DNA from: Gemmatimonadales bacterium UBA2982
Lineage (GTDB): Bacteria; Gemmatimonadota; Gemmatimonadetes; Longimicrobiales; Gaopeijiaceae
Reading direction: 5' to 3'
NCBI GenBank assembly: GCA_002347035.1
Contig: DEAM01000028.1
Coordinates: 1-64,000, forward strand
Length of the DNA: 64,000 nucleotides
The position numbers and the translations under genes were made by a program. Positions 52,792 to 61,679 of this stretch are shown piece by piece. How positions within the stretch are numbered: position 1 is the first letter of the stretch; each line of letters begins with the position of its first letter. Under the pieces are notes generated by a model, which had not been told where the DNA came from, searched no databases, and worked only from the letters and a program-made list of their open reading frames with translations.

Positions 52792-52914
52792 GGCAAGAGC
52801 ACTTTTTAAGGAGCTTCAAGACCGCAGGGCGATTCTCAATTGGTGGTGTAGGGCTAGCGTTCAAACCCCGTTTCCCGTTCCTTGCTCCGTTTACGTTAGC
52901 TCTCAATCCTAACG

Positions 52915-53691
52915 ATGCGCGTTCTTACTCTCGTTTTACTGATTCTGGCGGCGCCCTCATGGTCTGTCGAACCCCAGCCTCAAGTGGGCTTGGGTTCGAC
53001 AGTCAGCAGCGCGGACCTCCTCTACTTTGCAGGTAGCCCAGAGCGCTCCTACATACTCCTCGAAGGCCATATTAAGGAGAACCCAAGCGACTACGAGGCT
53101 CTTTGGAGGGCAGCACGTGCAGCGGTTGTCGTCGGTATTGATACAGAAGGAATAGAGCCACAAAACCACTGGTTGGATCCAGCAATCGATCTAGCCAACC
53201 GGGCCGTTACAGAGAGCCCTGACCAGATTGAAGGACGCTACTGGAGGGGAGCCGCTGCTGGTCGACGAGCGCTGAACGCTGGAAATACCTATGCGGCTGA
53301 GCTGGCCCAGCGAGTATATGACGACGCACATTTTATTCTTGCCCAGGATTCACTCCACGGGGGAGCTCATAACCTGCTTGGCAAGCTAAATTACGAGATA
53401 ATGAGCCTGTCGCGTATTGAGCGCTTCATTGGGCGCCTAGTCGTAAGAAATCAGGCCTTGCGTGACAGCAGTTGGGAGAATGCTGAGTACCATCTTGGGG
53501 CAGCTGCAGAGCTTTGGCCTGACTTCGTTCTATTCCGGTACGATCTTGCCCAGTTGCATCTTAAGCGTGGCCGAGCAGAAGAGGCCCAGAAGGTTTTCGG
53601 GGAGCTCTTGAACATACCGACACTCCACCCTGTGGATCGCTCACTGAAAGAAAGGGCACGAATGCACGTGCGTGAGTCTAATGAGTCCTGA
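52915..53691 (+). CDS. exported TPR-type repeat protein
   Basis: The protein has 258 residues and starts at ATG 52915. Signal peptide RVLTLVLLILAAPSWS, then helical pairs typical of TPR: SYILLEGHIKENPSDYEALWRAARAAV, AIDLANRAVTESPDQIEGRYWRGAAAGR, and FRYDLAQLHLKRGRAEEAQKVFGELLNIP. The middle resembles the RMD1/regulator of microtubule dynamics TPR group in bacteria. Its task is not known; TPR proteins join protein complexes. It is on its own transcript, 123 bp after nrdJ. Confidence 0.72.
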   Translation: MRVLTLVLLILAAPSWSVEPQPQVGLGSTVSSADLLYFAGSPERSYILLEGHIKENPSDYEALWRAARAAVVVGIDTEGIEPQNHWLDPAIDLANRAVTESPDQIEGRYWRGAAAGRRALNAGNTYAAELAQRVYDDAHFILAQDSLHGGAHNLLGKLNYEIMSLSRIERFIGRLVVRNQALRDSSWENAEYHLGAAAELWPDFVLFRYDLAQLHLKRGRAEEAQKVFGELLNIPTLHPVDRSLKERARMHVRESNES

Positions 53692-53747
53692 TACTTCTTG
53701 CCGGTCTAGCAATGCGCTTCCCTGTGCCTAGCCCGAGAAGCATTTAG

Positions 53748-54677
53748 GTGGCTACTCGTTATTGCTTGCTTTTTGTCTTAGCAGCTCTTGCTGCTTGTGG
53801 TGAGCCGGATCCTCGATTAGGACCCACCCCGGGTCGTCCAGCTTTCGATGGAGAGGCTGCACTTAACCTGGTCCGGAAGCAAGTCGGCTTCGGTCCAAGG
53901 GTACCCGGAACTGATGGGCATGCAGAGCAGTTGTTATGGATGCGGGCTCGTTTAGACAGCCTCGCGCCTATATCGGAAGTAGACACATTCTTCCATAAAA
54001 CTGCAGCTGGGGATTCACTAACACTCTATAATTTGAGAGCAGAGTTTTTACCGGATGCAACTCGGCGCATCCTTTTACTAGCGCATTGGGACACTCGTCC
54101 CCGTTCGGATGAAGCGTTGGATCCTGCAGTGCAAGACCAACCTGTACCGGGTGCGAATGACGGAGCTTCAGGCACTGCGGTTTTGCTCGAACTAGCTGAG
54201 ATGCTGTTCTCTTATCCGCCACCCCTTGGAGTAGATCTCTTGCTTGTCGACGGCGAAGATTACGGTCCGGAAGTTGAGGATATGCTTCTTGGCGCGCGCC
54301 ATTACGCTTCCTCCCTGGGCGAAGAGGATCGTCCGGTATACGGAGTCTTGCTAGACATGGTGGGTGACAGTGACCCCCTCTTCCCCGTGGAAGGGATTTC
54401 AGCCCAGCTTGCAAATATCGTGGTGCAAAAGGTTTGGCGAGTAGCGGAGCGCTTGGGCTACGGTGAGTTTTTCCCTTCCGTAGTCGGAGAACGTGTGATT
54501 GATGACCACGTTCCACTGCTCGATGCTGGCCTGCCTACTGCGAATGTAGTGGACTTCAATTACGGGCCTGGGAACCGTTACTGGCATACCCCGGAGGACA
54601 CCCTCGATCGCGTCAGTGCAGAGACGCTCGAGATGGTTGGTGAGGTTATTGCGGAGTTGGTCTACTCAGGTGGTTAG
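53748..54677 (+). CDS. M28 peptidase-fold lipoprotein (glutaminyl cyclase-like)
   Basis: The protein has 309 residues and starts at GTG 53748. Lipobox L-A-A-C (FVLAALAACGEPDPR) gives a lipid-anchored exported protein. The zinc fold shows LLLAHWDTRPRSDE, PGANDGASGTAVLLELAEML, DLLLVDGEDYGPE, LLDMVGDSD and IDDHVPLLDAGLPTANVVDF, with NRYWHTPEDTLDRVS at the end. The W-D-T-R-P and D-G-E-D-Y-G elements are typical of glutaminyl-peptide cyclotransferases, which close N-terminal Gln to pyroglutamate. An aminopeptidase role is the alternative. Confidence 0.85.
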   Translation: MATRYCLLFVLAALAACGEPDPRLGPTPGRPAFDGEAALNLVRKQVGFGPRVPGTDGHAEQLLWMRARLDSLAPISEVDTFFHKTAAGDSLTLYNLRAEFLPDATRRILLLAHWDTRPRSDEALDPAVQDQPVPGANDGASGTAVLLELAEMLFSYPPPLGVDLLLVDGEDYGPEVEDMLLGARHYASSLGEEDRPVYGVLLDMVGDSDPLFPVEGISAQLANIVVQKVWRVAERLGYGEFFPSVVGERVIDDHVPLLDAGLPTANVVDFNYGPGNRYWHTPEDTLDRVSAETLEMVGEVIAELVYSGG

Positions 54678-54805
54678 GGAGGTTGTATAGCGACGGTTAG
54701 CCGATTTCATGCGAAGCATCCACGAAGAACGAGCAGTTGGCTAAGGGGTATAGGTAGTATTATCATAAACTAGTAATGCATAAACATTCATACATCCTGG
54801 GTCAA

Positions 54806-56023
54806 ATGACACATACCACTGCCTCAAGAACTACGGATTTATTAGCTGAGGTCGACCAATACAGCGCCAACAACTATCACCCGTTGCCTGTGGTAATTGA
54901 CCGGGGTGATGGAGTTTGGGTTTGGGACGTCGAAGGCAACCGCTACATGGACATGCTCAGTGCGTATTCTGCTCTGAATCAGGGGCACGGCCATCCGGCT
55001 ATTCTTGGGGCAGCACGTGCTCAGCTAGATAAGTTGACCCTGACTTCGCGTGCATTTCATAACGATCAGATGGGTCCTTTTCTCCGTGAGCTGTGTGAGG
55101 CCACGGGGTTTGAGCAGGCCCTTCCGATGAACACGGGTGCTGAGGCTGTAGAAACGGCGATCAAGATGGTTCGGAAGTGGGGATACCAGGTGAAGGGGGT
55201 CCCGGCGGATCAAGCTGAAATCATTGTTTGTGATAATAACTTCCACGGTCGAACGACTACCGTGGTTGGTTTTTCATCTGAGGAGCAATACAAGGCAGGT
55301 TTTGGACCCTTCACACCTGGGTTCAAGTTGATTCCGTACGGAGATGCAGATGCTCTCTCAGCAGCGATTAACGAAAATACGGTGGGCTTCCTTTTCGAGC
55401 CACTTCAAGGGGAAGGAGGGGTCGTCGTACCTCCTGAAGGGTTTGTTGCTAGGTCACGTGAGTTGTGCGACAAGCACGGTGTTGCACTCATGGCGGACGA
55501 GATTCAGACGGGTCTTGGGCGCACAGGGAGGCTCTTCTGCTGTGACTGGGAGTCAGTGCGCCCTGACGTTTTAATTGTAGGCAAGGCGCTGGGAGGGGGT
55601 GTTTACCCCGTGTCTGCAGCGATTGCCGATTCAGAGTATATGAGCGTTTTCGAGCCGGGTGATCATGGCTCCACCTTTGGGGGCAACCCATTGGGAGCTG
55701 CGGTGGGTCGAGCATCCCTAAAGGTGATTCTGGACGAAAGGCTCCCGGAACGCTCAGACCAGCTTGGGTCATGGTTCATGGAGCAGTTACGGGCGATTGA
55801 CTCTCCGCACGTTCAAGAAGTGCGAGGGAAGGGTCTGATGATTGGCGTGGTCATCAAAGAGTCGAGTGGTACTGCTAGACCGTTCTGTGAAGCTCTCGAT
55901 GAGAAAGGAGTATTGGCTAAAGAGACCCATCACCAAGTAATCCGCTTCGCGCCACCGCTCACGGTTACCCAGGAAGAACTTGAGTTCGCTCTTGGTAAGG
56001 CCAGAGAGGTGCTGAAAGCCTAG
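54806..56023 (+). CDS. rocD: ornithine aminotransferase
   Basis: The protein has 405 residues from ATG 54806; ATG 54776 would add ten and sits too close to a candidate -10 (TATCAT, 54761). Class III PLP fold: SANNYHPLPVVIDRGDG, YMDMLSAYSALNQGHGHP, LTSRAFHNDQMGPF, PMNTGAEAVETAIK, NNFHGRTTTVVGFSS, MADEIQTGLGRTGRLF and the PLP lysine in LIVGKALGGGVYPVSA, GSTFGGNPLGAA at the end. It interconverts ornithine and glutamate semialdehyde. The motif set is that of RocD rather than acetylornithine aminotransferase. It may work with the agmatinase-like enzyme in arginine breakdown, at a distance. Confidence 0.93.
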   Translation: MTHTTASRTTDLLAEVDQYSANNYHPLPVVIDRGDGVWVWDVEGNRYMDMLSAYSALNQGHGHPAILGAARAQLDKLTLTSRAFHNDQMGPFLRELCEATGFEQALPMNTGAEAVETAIKMVRKWGYQVKGVPADQAEIIVCDNNFHGRTTTVVGFSSEEQYKAGFGPFTPGFKLIPYGDADALSAAINENTVGFLFEPLQGEGGVVVPPEGFVARSRELCDKHGVALMADEIQTGLGRTGRLFCCDWESVRPDVLIVGKALGGGVYPVSAAIADSEYMSVFEPGDHGSTFGGNPLGAAVGRASLKVILDERLPERSDQLGSWFMEQLRAIDSPHVQEVRGKGLMIGVVIKESSGTARPFCEALDEKGVLAKETHHQVIRFAPPLTVTQEELEFALGKAREVLKA

Positions 56024-56056
56024 CCGACACTAGCTGTAAGCATGCGCAGTGAGCCA

Positions 56057-56341
56057 TCACCACTCAATCGACCCTTCCATCGAAGTATCGATTTCCTTGC
56101 CACCAGATCCCTCAAACAGTACCTGCTCGATCTGCTCGTATAGGAAGCCCTTGGCTTTCTGGTCGCGAGGATCGAGCCCGTAATGGTTGATCAAGAGTGT
56201 CTGGTGCTGGAGCCATTCCTGCCAGCACACGCTGCATATCTGGGCTAAGATCCGCTCCCCCAACTCGTTGCGGAACGGTGCCTTCGATAATGCCACGGCA
56301 TCCTTTTCACAACGACGACATTGGATCGTCTTTTCGCTCAT
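56057..56341 (-). CDS. YggX-like Fe(II)-trafficking protein with an extra CxxC pair
   Basis: The protein has 94 residues from ATG 56341 (the longer frame is not needed). The core RILAQICSVCWQEWLQHQTLLINHYGLDPRD ... QVLFEG matches the YggX family (E. coli: one Cys near the N-terminus; W-x-x-W-x-x-x-Q-T-x-L-I-N). Here two CxxC pairs are present, C8/C11 (QCRRC) and C36/C39 (CSVC). Together they could bind zinc or iron. Members protect Fe-S proteins and the cell from oxidative damage. It is convergent with rocD (33 bp) and divergent from the dksA-like gene. Confidence 0.85.
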   Translation of the reverse strand: MSEKTIQCRRCEKDAVALSKAPFRNELGERILAQICSVCWQEWLQHQTLLINHYGLDPRDQKAKGFLYEQIEQVLFEGSGGKEIDTSMEGSIEW

Positions 56342-56498
56342 ATGATTATGTTCGCATGATCTGAGGTGGTTAGGCCCCGATGTACCCATCGGCCCTGATC
56401 CTGATCCGCATTTGTAAATATGATGATGGCACCTCAGCGGCGTTTGCGCTCTCAATGGGGCTGGTTACTTTTTCCTTCTGCTCAGCCTGCGAGGGTTT

Positions 56499-56882
56499 AT
56501 GTCGCTGACAAAGAAGCAGCTCAACCATTTGGAGACGCGCTTGCTCGACGAACGGAAGCGCGCCCTTAAAGCACTGGGGTTGTTCGATAGAAGGACCAAG
56601 GCTGACCGTGAATCGGGCGACTCTGATCTGGCTGCATATACGGACCACATGGCCGACCAAGGGACTGAGGCTATGGAGCGTGAGAAGGCAGCAGTCTTCG
56701 CTTCGAAGGAAGGACGTTACCTGTATCGGCTCGAAGAGGCCCTCCGCCGACTCTACAACGATCCCAAGAACTTTGGGAAGTGCCACACGTGTGGATCTGA
56801 AGTAGGTCTAGAGCGCTTGGATGCCCTCCCGCATGCACGGTACTGCATCGATTGTAAGAATAAGGAAGAGTCTGCGGTTTAG
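56499..56882 (+). CDS. DksA/TraR-type zinc finger protein
   Basis: The protein has 127 residues and starts at ATG 56499. Two helices (KKQLNHLETRLLDERKRALKALG ... DHMADQGTEAMEREKAAV, coiled-coil like) and the zinc finger C-H-T-C (GKCHTCGSE) with C-I-D-C (YCIDCKNKEE), 17 residues between pairs. E and D at the coiled-coil tip (GDSDLAAYTDH) are less conserved than in DksA (usually DxxDxA). It binds the secondary channel of RNA polymerase with ppGpp in true DksA. A transcription role is likely. It overlaps the convergent rnd gene by 4 bp. Confidence 0.8.
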   Translation: MSLTKKQLNHLETRLLDERKRALKALGLFDRRTKADRESGDSDLAAYTDHMADQGTEAMEREKAAVFASKEGRYLYRLEEALRRLYNDPKNFGKCHTCGSEVGLERLDALPHARYCIDCKNKEESAV

Positions 56883-58027
56883 TGAGCGCGCTGGATCGTG
56901 GTGATAAGCTCCTCGCCAAGGAGCTTAGCTTTCCAACGTCGCATTCCCGGCACATCCGAGAGTTCTTCAAGTGTCCTGGGGGCGGCTCTCGCAATTTCCA
57001 GGACGACCGTGTTGGCTAAGAGAGTTCCCCGGGGCAGTCCTAGCTCTTCGGCCTTTCGGTTTCGGACGGTCTTGAGTGTATCAGCGAGTGTAATGATCTG
57101 TGGGGAAGGCCGTCCGGGTCCTCGCCGACGAGGCTTCGGGTAGGGCTGGAGTTCAGACTCATCAAGATGAGCGACTGCTTTAATACGACTTAGGAGGTCT
57201 CGCCCCTTTTCAGTTGCCAGCTTAGTCGGGAACCCCTTCACGTTGGTAAGGTCTGAAACGCTCCTCGGGCGAGCTGCTAATGCTTCGACAAGAGGTTTGT
57301 CACCGATGACCCTGAACAGAGCTCGGTCCCGGTCCCGAGCGATTTCATCGCGCCATGCCAGAGCTTTGCGAAGCTCGGCTAGTTGCCTGAGGGATAGATG
57401 ACGAGCTCCCTTTATACGTACGACTGGGTCCTCTAGCAGTTCGGGTTCCGTCACGGCACCGGAGGCTGACTCAAGAGCGAGACACTCTTCTTGGACCCAG
57501 TCCAGTCGGCCAGCTTCGGCGAGCTCCCCTTTCAGAACGTCGGTAAGTCGGGCTAGGTAGCGTGTATCATTTGCTGCATAATTGAGCATCGCATCAGATA
57601 ACGGGCGCTCAGCCCAGTCCGCTCGCTGGTATTTCTTCGAGAGCTTCAGTCCAAAGCGCGATTCGAGCAGTGAAGCGAGTCCGAGTCCTTCCTCACCGAG
57701 AAGCTGTGCAGCGATTTGCGTATCGAAGAGCCCAGTGACACGGATTCCCAGATCTCTCCGAAGGAGTCGCAGGTCGAAGTCAGCACTGTGCATCATCACT
57801 GACACTTCTGGGTTCTCGAGCGCATTCCGGATAAGTTCCGCTGGGTCAAAACCCAGGGGATCGATCACGTAGGTGCTGCGCTCAGTTGTTAACTGTAAGA
57901 GACAGAGACGGTCTGAGTATCGATGGAAGCCGGCAGCCTCACAATCGAGTCCGATGTGCCTTGCCGAACTCAGGTCAGTCTTAAGTAATTCAGACTTTTG
58001 GAGAGACTGAATATGAATCAGGGTCAT
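56879..58027 (-). CDS. rnd: ribonuclease D (DEDDy exonuclease with HRDC domains)
   Basis: The protein has 382 residues. DEDDy motifs: HIGLDCEAAGFHRY (D28, E30), MMHSADFDLRLLRRDLG, and YAANDTRYLARL with the tyrosine. From about residue 210 come two HRDC-type domains (LSLRQLAELRKALAWRDEIARDRDRAL; ELGLPRGTLLANTVVLEIAR). It trims 3' ends of tRNA and other RNAs. Its start is 346 bp from the next plus-strand gene, a region with no convincing coding sequence. Confidence 0.9.
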   Translation of the reverse strand: MTLIHIQSLQKSELLKTDLSSARHIGLDCEAAGFHRYSDRLCLLQLTTERSTYVIDPLGFDPAELIRNALENPEVSVMMHSADFDLRLLRRDLGIRVTGLFDTQIAAQLLGEEGLGLASLLESRFGLKLSKKYQRADWAERPLSDAMLNYAANDTRYLARLTDVLKGELAEAGRLDWVQEECLALESASGAVTEPELLEDPVVRIKGARHLSLRQLAELRKALAWRDEIARDRDRALFRVIGDKPLVEALAARPRSVSDLTNVKGFPTKLATEKGRDLLSRIKAVAHLDESELQPYPKPRRRGPGRPSPQIITLADTLKTVRNRKAEELGLPRGTLLANTVVLEIARAAPRTLEELSDVPGMRRWKAKLLGEELITTIQRAH

Positions 58028-58373
58028 ATTAAAGAGTATTCAGGGTCCCTACAGCAGGCGATAGCGGGCGCGGAATAAAAAAGGTCCTTAAGCGCGAGCG
58101 CTAGTCCTAGTGCCGGTTGCCCGGTTATGAAGGGATAGCCAGAATTCTTCTCAGGCCCAAATACGGTCTCCTCTCACACTCCCGCTCAAATACAATGCTC
58201 CCAACTACGCTCGTGGGTGCTCTGGAGCTGGCTGACGGGTCGTCGGACATTAGCCGATGGTTAGTGGGAGACGACCCAGAACGAACCAGAGTGCATATGA
58301 ACCTGCAAACATGGTTTACTTACAACGAGTTAGTGAGTAGTGCTGAGACCAACAGCGACTGGTTGGTATAGGA
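58028..58373. other. 346-bp gap between rnd and the PhnP-like gene
   Basis: No convincing gene is seen. An 84-codon frame (58117-58371) starts with TTG, has no ribosome site and no recognisable motif. There is no tRNA. A poly-A tract at 58076-58081 and an AGCGC/GCGCT mini-dyad follow on the minus side, perhaps part of the rnd promoter region. Confidence 0.5.
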
Positions 58374-59150
58374 ATGAAACTGACCTTCCTTGGCACGGGC
58401 ACCTCATTTGGTGTTCCCGTTGTGGGTTGCGACTGTGCTGCTTGTACATCAAGCGACCCGCGGGACCGCAGAACACGACATGGAGCGGTGATCGAAACAG
58501 GTGGCGGTCGACTTCTCGTTGATACGCCAACCGAACTCAGACTTCAGTTGTTAGCCACAGGCATCGATATCATTGACGCGATCTGGTTCACACATGTGCA
58601 TGCAGATCATATCCATGGCATCGATGATGTGAGGGTGTTCACCGCGCGGCGGGGGGACATGCCTGCGTACATCGCCGGTGAGTATCGACCTGTGCTTGAG
58701 CAGCACTTTAAATACATCTTCGATGATTCCGTAGCTCCACCACGGGGCAGTTCCAAGCCACGAGTCCAGCTAAATGAATTTGAAGTTGGGATTCCAGTAG
58801 AAATCGTAGGTGAGAATTTCATTCCGCTCACTGTTCCGCATGGTGACTGCACCGTATACGGCTTCAGGGTGGGTCGGTTGGGTTACATCACTGATGGCAA
58901 GCTCATTCCGCAGGAATCCTTAGAGATACTGAAGGGCATCGACGTACTGGTGCTTAACGCGCTGTGGTTTGGTAAGCCTCACGCATCCCACTTTAACGTT
59001 GAGGAAGCAATTGAGGCATCAAAAGAAGTTGGAGCAGAGGTTACTTATTTGACCCACCTGACTCACCGGGTAACACACGCGGAGCTAGAGGAGCGTCTAC
59101 CGGACGGTCTATACGCGGCCTACGACGGACTTACGGTAGAGATTACCTGA
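58374..59150 (+). CDS. PhnP-like metallo-beta-lactamase-fold phosphodiesterase
   Basis: The protein has 258 residues, starting at ATG 58374 with AGGA just upstream. MBL motifs: FLGTGTSFGVPVVGCDCAAC (PhnP start with its zinc cysteines in CDCAAC), ETGGGRLLVDTPTELRLQL, FTHVHADHIHGIDDVRVF (HxHxDH), TVPHGDCTVYG, ITDGKLIP, LNALWFGKPHASHFNVEEAI. PhnP hydrolyses ribose 1,2-cyclic phosphate in phosphonate use; relatives act on 2',3'-cyclic nucleotides. No phn genes are near, so the cyclic-nucleotide reading is as likely. It overlaps pgi by TGATG. Confidence 0.85.
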   Translation: MKLTFLGTGTSFGVPVVGCDCAACTSSDPRDRRTRHGAVIETGGGRLLVDTPTELRLQLLATGIDIIDAIWFTHVHADHIHGIDDVRVFTARRGDMPAYIAGEYRPVLEQHFKYIFDDSVAPPRGSSKPRVQLNEFEVGIPVEIVGENFIPLTVPHGDCTVYGFRVGRLGYITDGKLIPQESLEILKGIDVLVLNALWFGKPHASHFNVEEAIEASKEVGAEVTYLTHLTHRVTHAELEERLPDGLYAAYDGLTVEIT

Positions 59151-60538
59151 TGGAGGAAGTAGGGCTCGACTTCGGGAACTTTATGGCGCCTGGGCTAGAA
59201 GGAGGTCTAGATCCAAAGTTCTTTTTCGGAGACATGTCAAAAGCCTTTGAAAAGGCACACGCTTTTGTGCAGGCTGAACGAGCTTTGGGTGCCCTGGGCT
59301 TTATGGACCTTCCGTATGCGAGTGATACCGTCTACCAAGTGCAGCAAGTAGCAAACAGTTTTGGCCAATCCTTCAAAGACGTTGTGATTCTTGGAGTCGG
59401 TGGCTCCGCATTGGGGGCCAAGGCTCTTAAGGAAGCTCTTCTGGGGCCGTACTGGAATGAGCGGTCGGAAGAAGAGCGAGATGGTTTTCCGAGGCTTCAT
59501 ATTATCGACAACCCGGATCCGCTCACCGTCAACAGGATTCTAGAGAGAGTCAATCCAGAGCGCGCCTTGTTCAACGTGGTAAGTAAGTCCGGGAAAACTA
59601 CTGAGACGATGGCTCAGTACTTGGTGGCTCGTGAGAGAGTGGAGTCCATCGTCGGTACGGAGCGGGCGAGAGAGCACTTTCTCTTCACGACCACCCTAGG
59701 TGCTGGAGTGCTTTACAGAATTGGAGAAGCAGAGGGGATCCCAATGCTATCAATTCCTGAGAAAGTGGGCGGCCGCTTTTCGGTGTTCTCATCAGTCGGC
59801 CTGTTTCCGGCTGCCATGTGCGGTGTCGATTTGTCAGCCCTCTGCAGAGGGGCAGCTAAGATGGAAGAGCGGTGCAGGGACGGTCAGCTCTCGAAAAACC
59901 TAGCAGGGATCATTGCAACTCTTCTCTGGCATGCCGATGAAGAGCAGGGGAGACCGATTCATGTGCTTATGCCCTACTCAGACCGCTTAAAGTCCACGGC
60001 TCTGTGGTTTCAGCAACTTTGGGCGGAGAGCCTTGGCAAGGCTCATCAGCTCGATGGGACTACACAGTCCACGGGACCGACCCCTGTTGTCGCACTAGGC
60101 TCTAGTGATCAGCATTCTTTGCTCCAGCTCTTGATGGAAGGCCCTGACGACAAGGTTGTAGTCTTCGTCCATGTTCAAGATCATGGACAGGATGTTGTTA
60201 TCCCTAATGCTCACGTAGATATGCCTGAGCTCGCATACTTAGGCGGTTCCTCACTCACAGAACTCATCAATACAGGGCAGAGAGCCACAGCTGAGGCGCT
60301 AAGGCTTGTGGGGCGACCCAACGCCGTGCTGCATCTTCCTCAGATTGATGAGATAACCGTCGGTCAACTCCTTGCAGTGCTGCAAATTGCGACCATATAC
60401 GCTGGCGCCCTCTATAGAGTAAATCCACTTGATCAGCCTGGTGTGGAACTGAGCAAGCGACTTACGCATAGACTTATGGGACACGAGGGAGCAGAGCACC
60501 TAGAATTACAGAGTTCGGATCCACGGTGGACGCTCTGA
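59150..60538 (+). CDS. pgi: glucose-6-phosphate isomerase
   Basis: The protein has 462 residues, a short bacterial form. Sugar isomerase folds: VVILGVGGSALGAKALKEALL, VVSKSGKTTETMAQYLVARE, GGRFSVFSSVGLFPAAMCG, MPYSDRLKSTALWFQQLWAESLGKA, and the C-terminal lid. It interconverts glucose 6-phosphate and fructose 6-phosphate. It overlaps the PhnP-like gene by one base. ATG 59150 is the only reasonable start. Confidence 0.92.
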   Translation: MEEVGLDFGNFMAPGLEGGLDPKFFFGDMSKAFEKAHAFVQAERALGALGFMDLPYASDTVYQVQQVANSFGQSFKDVVILGVGGSALGAKALKEALLGPYWNERSEEERDGFPRLHIIDNPDPLTVNRILERVNPERALFNVVSKSGKTTETMAQYLVARERVESIVGTERAREHFLFTTTLGAGVLYRIGEAEGIPMLSIPEKVGGRFSVFSSVGLFPAAMCGVDLSALCRGAAKMEERCRDGQLSKNLAGIIATLLWHADEEQGRPIHVLMPYSDRLKSTALWFQQLWAESLGKAHQLDGTTQSTGPTPVVALGSSDQHSLLQLLMEGPDDKVVVFVHVQDHGQDVVIPNAHVDMPELAYLGGSSLTELINTGQRATAEALRLVGRPNAVLHLPQIDEITVGQLLAVLQIATIYAGALYRVNPLDQPGVELSKRLTHRLMGHEGAEHLELQSSDPRWTL

Positions 60539-60648
60539 CGAGGCTGTAGTTCGTCAACCGGAATGGTGGGTAGTGGATACGCTGTTAAGCGCTTGTTAAG
60601 TTGACGAATGTTTGAGAGGCGTGGCCCAACAAGTAGTTCGGAGGAAAC

Positions 60649-61077
60649 ATGAGAGATCAAGATGACGCCCCATACGTTGTAATCGAGAGAGATGGTGGAG
60701 GTGGCCTCGGCTCATTTGTTCTCGGAGCTCTCGTTGGGGCAGGGTTAGCATTGCTCTTTGCTCCGAAATCGGGGGCTGAGACCCAAGAAGACCTTAAAGA
60801 GCACGCGCGGAGGTTTCGTAGCGTTGCTGAAGAACGCGTTCGCGAAGCACAGCGTCAGGTTGAGGAGCGCCTCGAGGAGGTTCGAGAGGGTGTGCAGATG
60901 AGCTTTGATGGAGTGAAGGATGCGGTCAATGCAGGGCGTTCTGCGGCATCGGAAGCACGAACAGACCTTGAAGAGAAACTCCAGCGCTCTAAGGCTGCTT
61001 ACCATGAGGGTGTGCGAGCAGCCCAGGGAACAGTTGCGGTTAAGACCGAAGAAGAACAAGAAGCCGAAGCTTTATAA
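60649..61077 (+). CDS. YtxH-domain small membrane/coiled-coil protein
   Basis: The protein has 142 residues with a good ribosome site (GGAGGAAAC). One membrane segment at residues 23-43 (GSFVLGALVGAGLALLFAPKSG) with the family ending FAPKSGxETQ, then a long polar helix (HARRFRSVAEERVREAQRQVEERLEEV), amphipathic and acidic at the end. YtxH proteins are stress-associated and of unknown mechanism. It stands alone between pgi and a terminator at 61111. Confidence 0.8.
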   Translation: MRDQDDAPYVVIERDGGGGLGSFVLGALVGAGLALLFAPKSGAETQEDLKEHARRFRSVAEERVREAQRQVEERLEEVREGVQMSFDGVKDAVNAGRSAASEARTDLEEKLQRSKAAYHEGVRAAQGTVAVKTEEEQEAEAL

Positions 61078-61110
61078 AAGCTTGAGGGCACATCGCGTGA
61101 TCTGGGATAG

Positions 61111-61145
61111 CGCCGCGGAGGGATGTTCACCCTTCGTGGCGTTTC
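61111..61145 (+). terminator. rho-independent terminator after the YtxH gene
   Basis: CGCCGCGGAGGG (61111-61122) pairs with CCCTTCGTGGCG (61130-61141), twelve pairs including two G-T, loop ATGTTCA, followed by TTTCT. It is 33 bp after the ytxH stop and 76 bp before smpB. Confidence 0.7.
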
Positions 61146-61217
61146 TACATTCCAGCATTGCTTATTGTGTATCCTGAGCTGTAATGCGTCTTATGCAAAT
61201 GTATCCATAGGTCAACT

Positions 61218-61679
61218 GTGAAAAACGATACTGCTCGTAAGATCGTCGCGAAGAATCGAAAGGTGAGACACGAATTTGAGGTACTGGAGACTGTCGAGGC
61301 GGGTATTGAGCTTAAGGGTCCCGAGGTCAAGTCGATAAGGGCCGGGGAAGTGTCGTTTCAAGATGCATTTGCTCGGGTTGAGGGAGGGGAGGTGTGGCTG
61401 CACAGTCTGCATATCAGCCCTTATGAAAAAGCGAACCGTTTCAATGTCGATCCCGTGCGTCCAAGGCGTCTTCTCCTCAATAAACAGGAGATCCAGCGAC
61501 TCGCGTCTCAGGTAAATGAAAAGGGTCTAACTCTGGTGCCCTTGGATGTTTATTTTTCTCGAGGTTACGCCAAAATCACGTTAGCGGTGGCTAGAGGAAG
61601 GAAGCTTCACGACAAACGAGAGGAACTGAAGCGACGCGAACAGGACCGAGAGGCACGTCGAGCTATGGAGGCGCGGTGA
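61218..61679 (+). CDS. smpB: SsrA-binding protein
   Basis: The protein has 153 residues and starts at GTG 61218. SmpB hallmarks: VAKNRKVRHEFEVLETVEAGIELKGPEVKSIRAG, VWLHSLHISPYEKANRFN, RRLLLNKQEIQRL, TLVPLDVYFSRGYAKITLAVARGRKLHDKRE and the basic C-terminal helix. It loads tmRNA onto stalled ribosomes in trans-translation. A tmRNA gene was not seen in the window. A weak promoter (TTGCTT, 16 bp, TGTAAT at 61180) may precede it. It overlaps the amidase by GTGA. Confidence 0.95.
   Translation: MKNDTARKIVAKNRKVRHEFEVLETVEAGIELKGPEVKSIRAGEVSFQDAFARVEGGEVWLHSLHISPYEKANRFNVDPVRPRRLLLNKQEIQRLASQVNEKGLTLVPLDVYFSRGYAKITLAVARGRKLHDKREELKRREQDREARRAMEAR

Noticed and set aside
58117..58371. 84-codon plus-strand frame before the PhnP-like gene
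   Set aside because: TTG start, no ribosome site, no recognisable fold; treated as chance.
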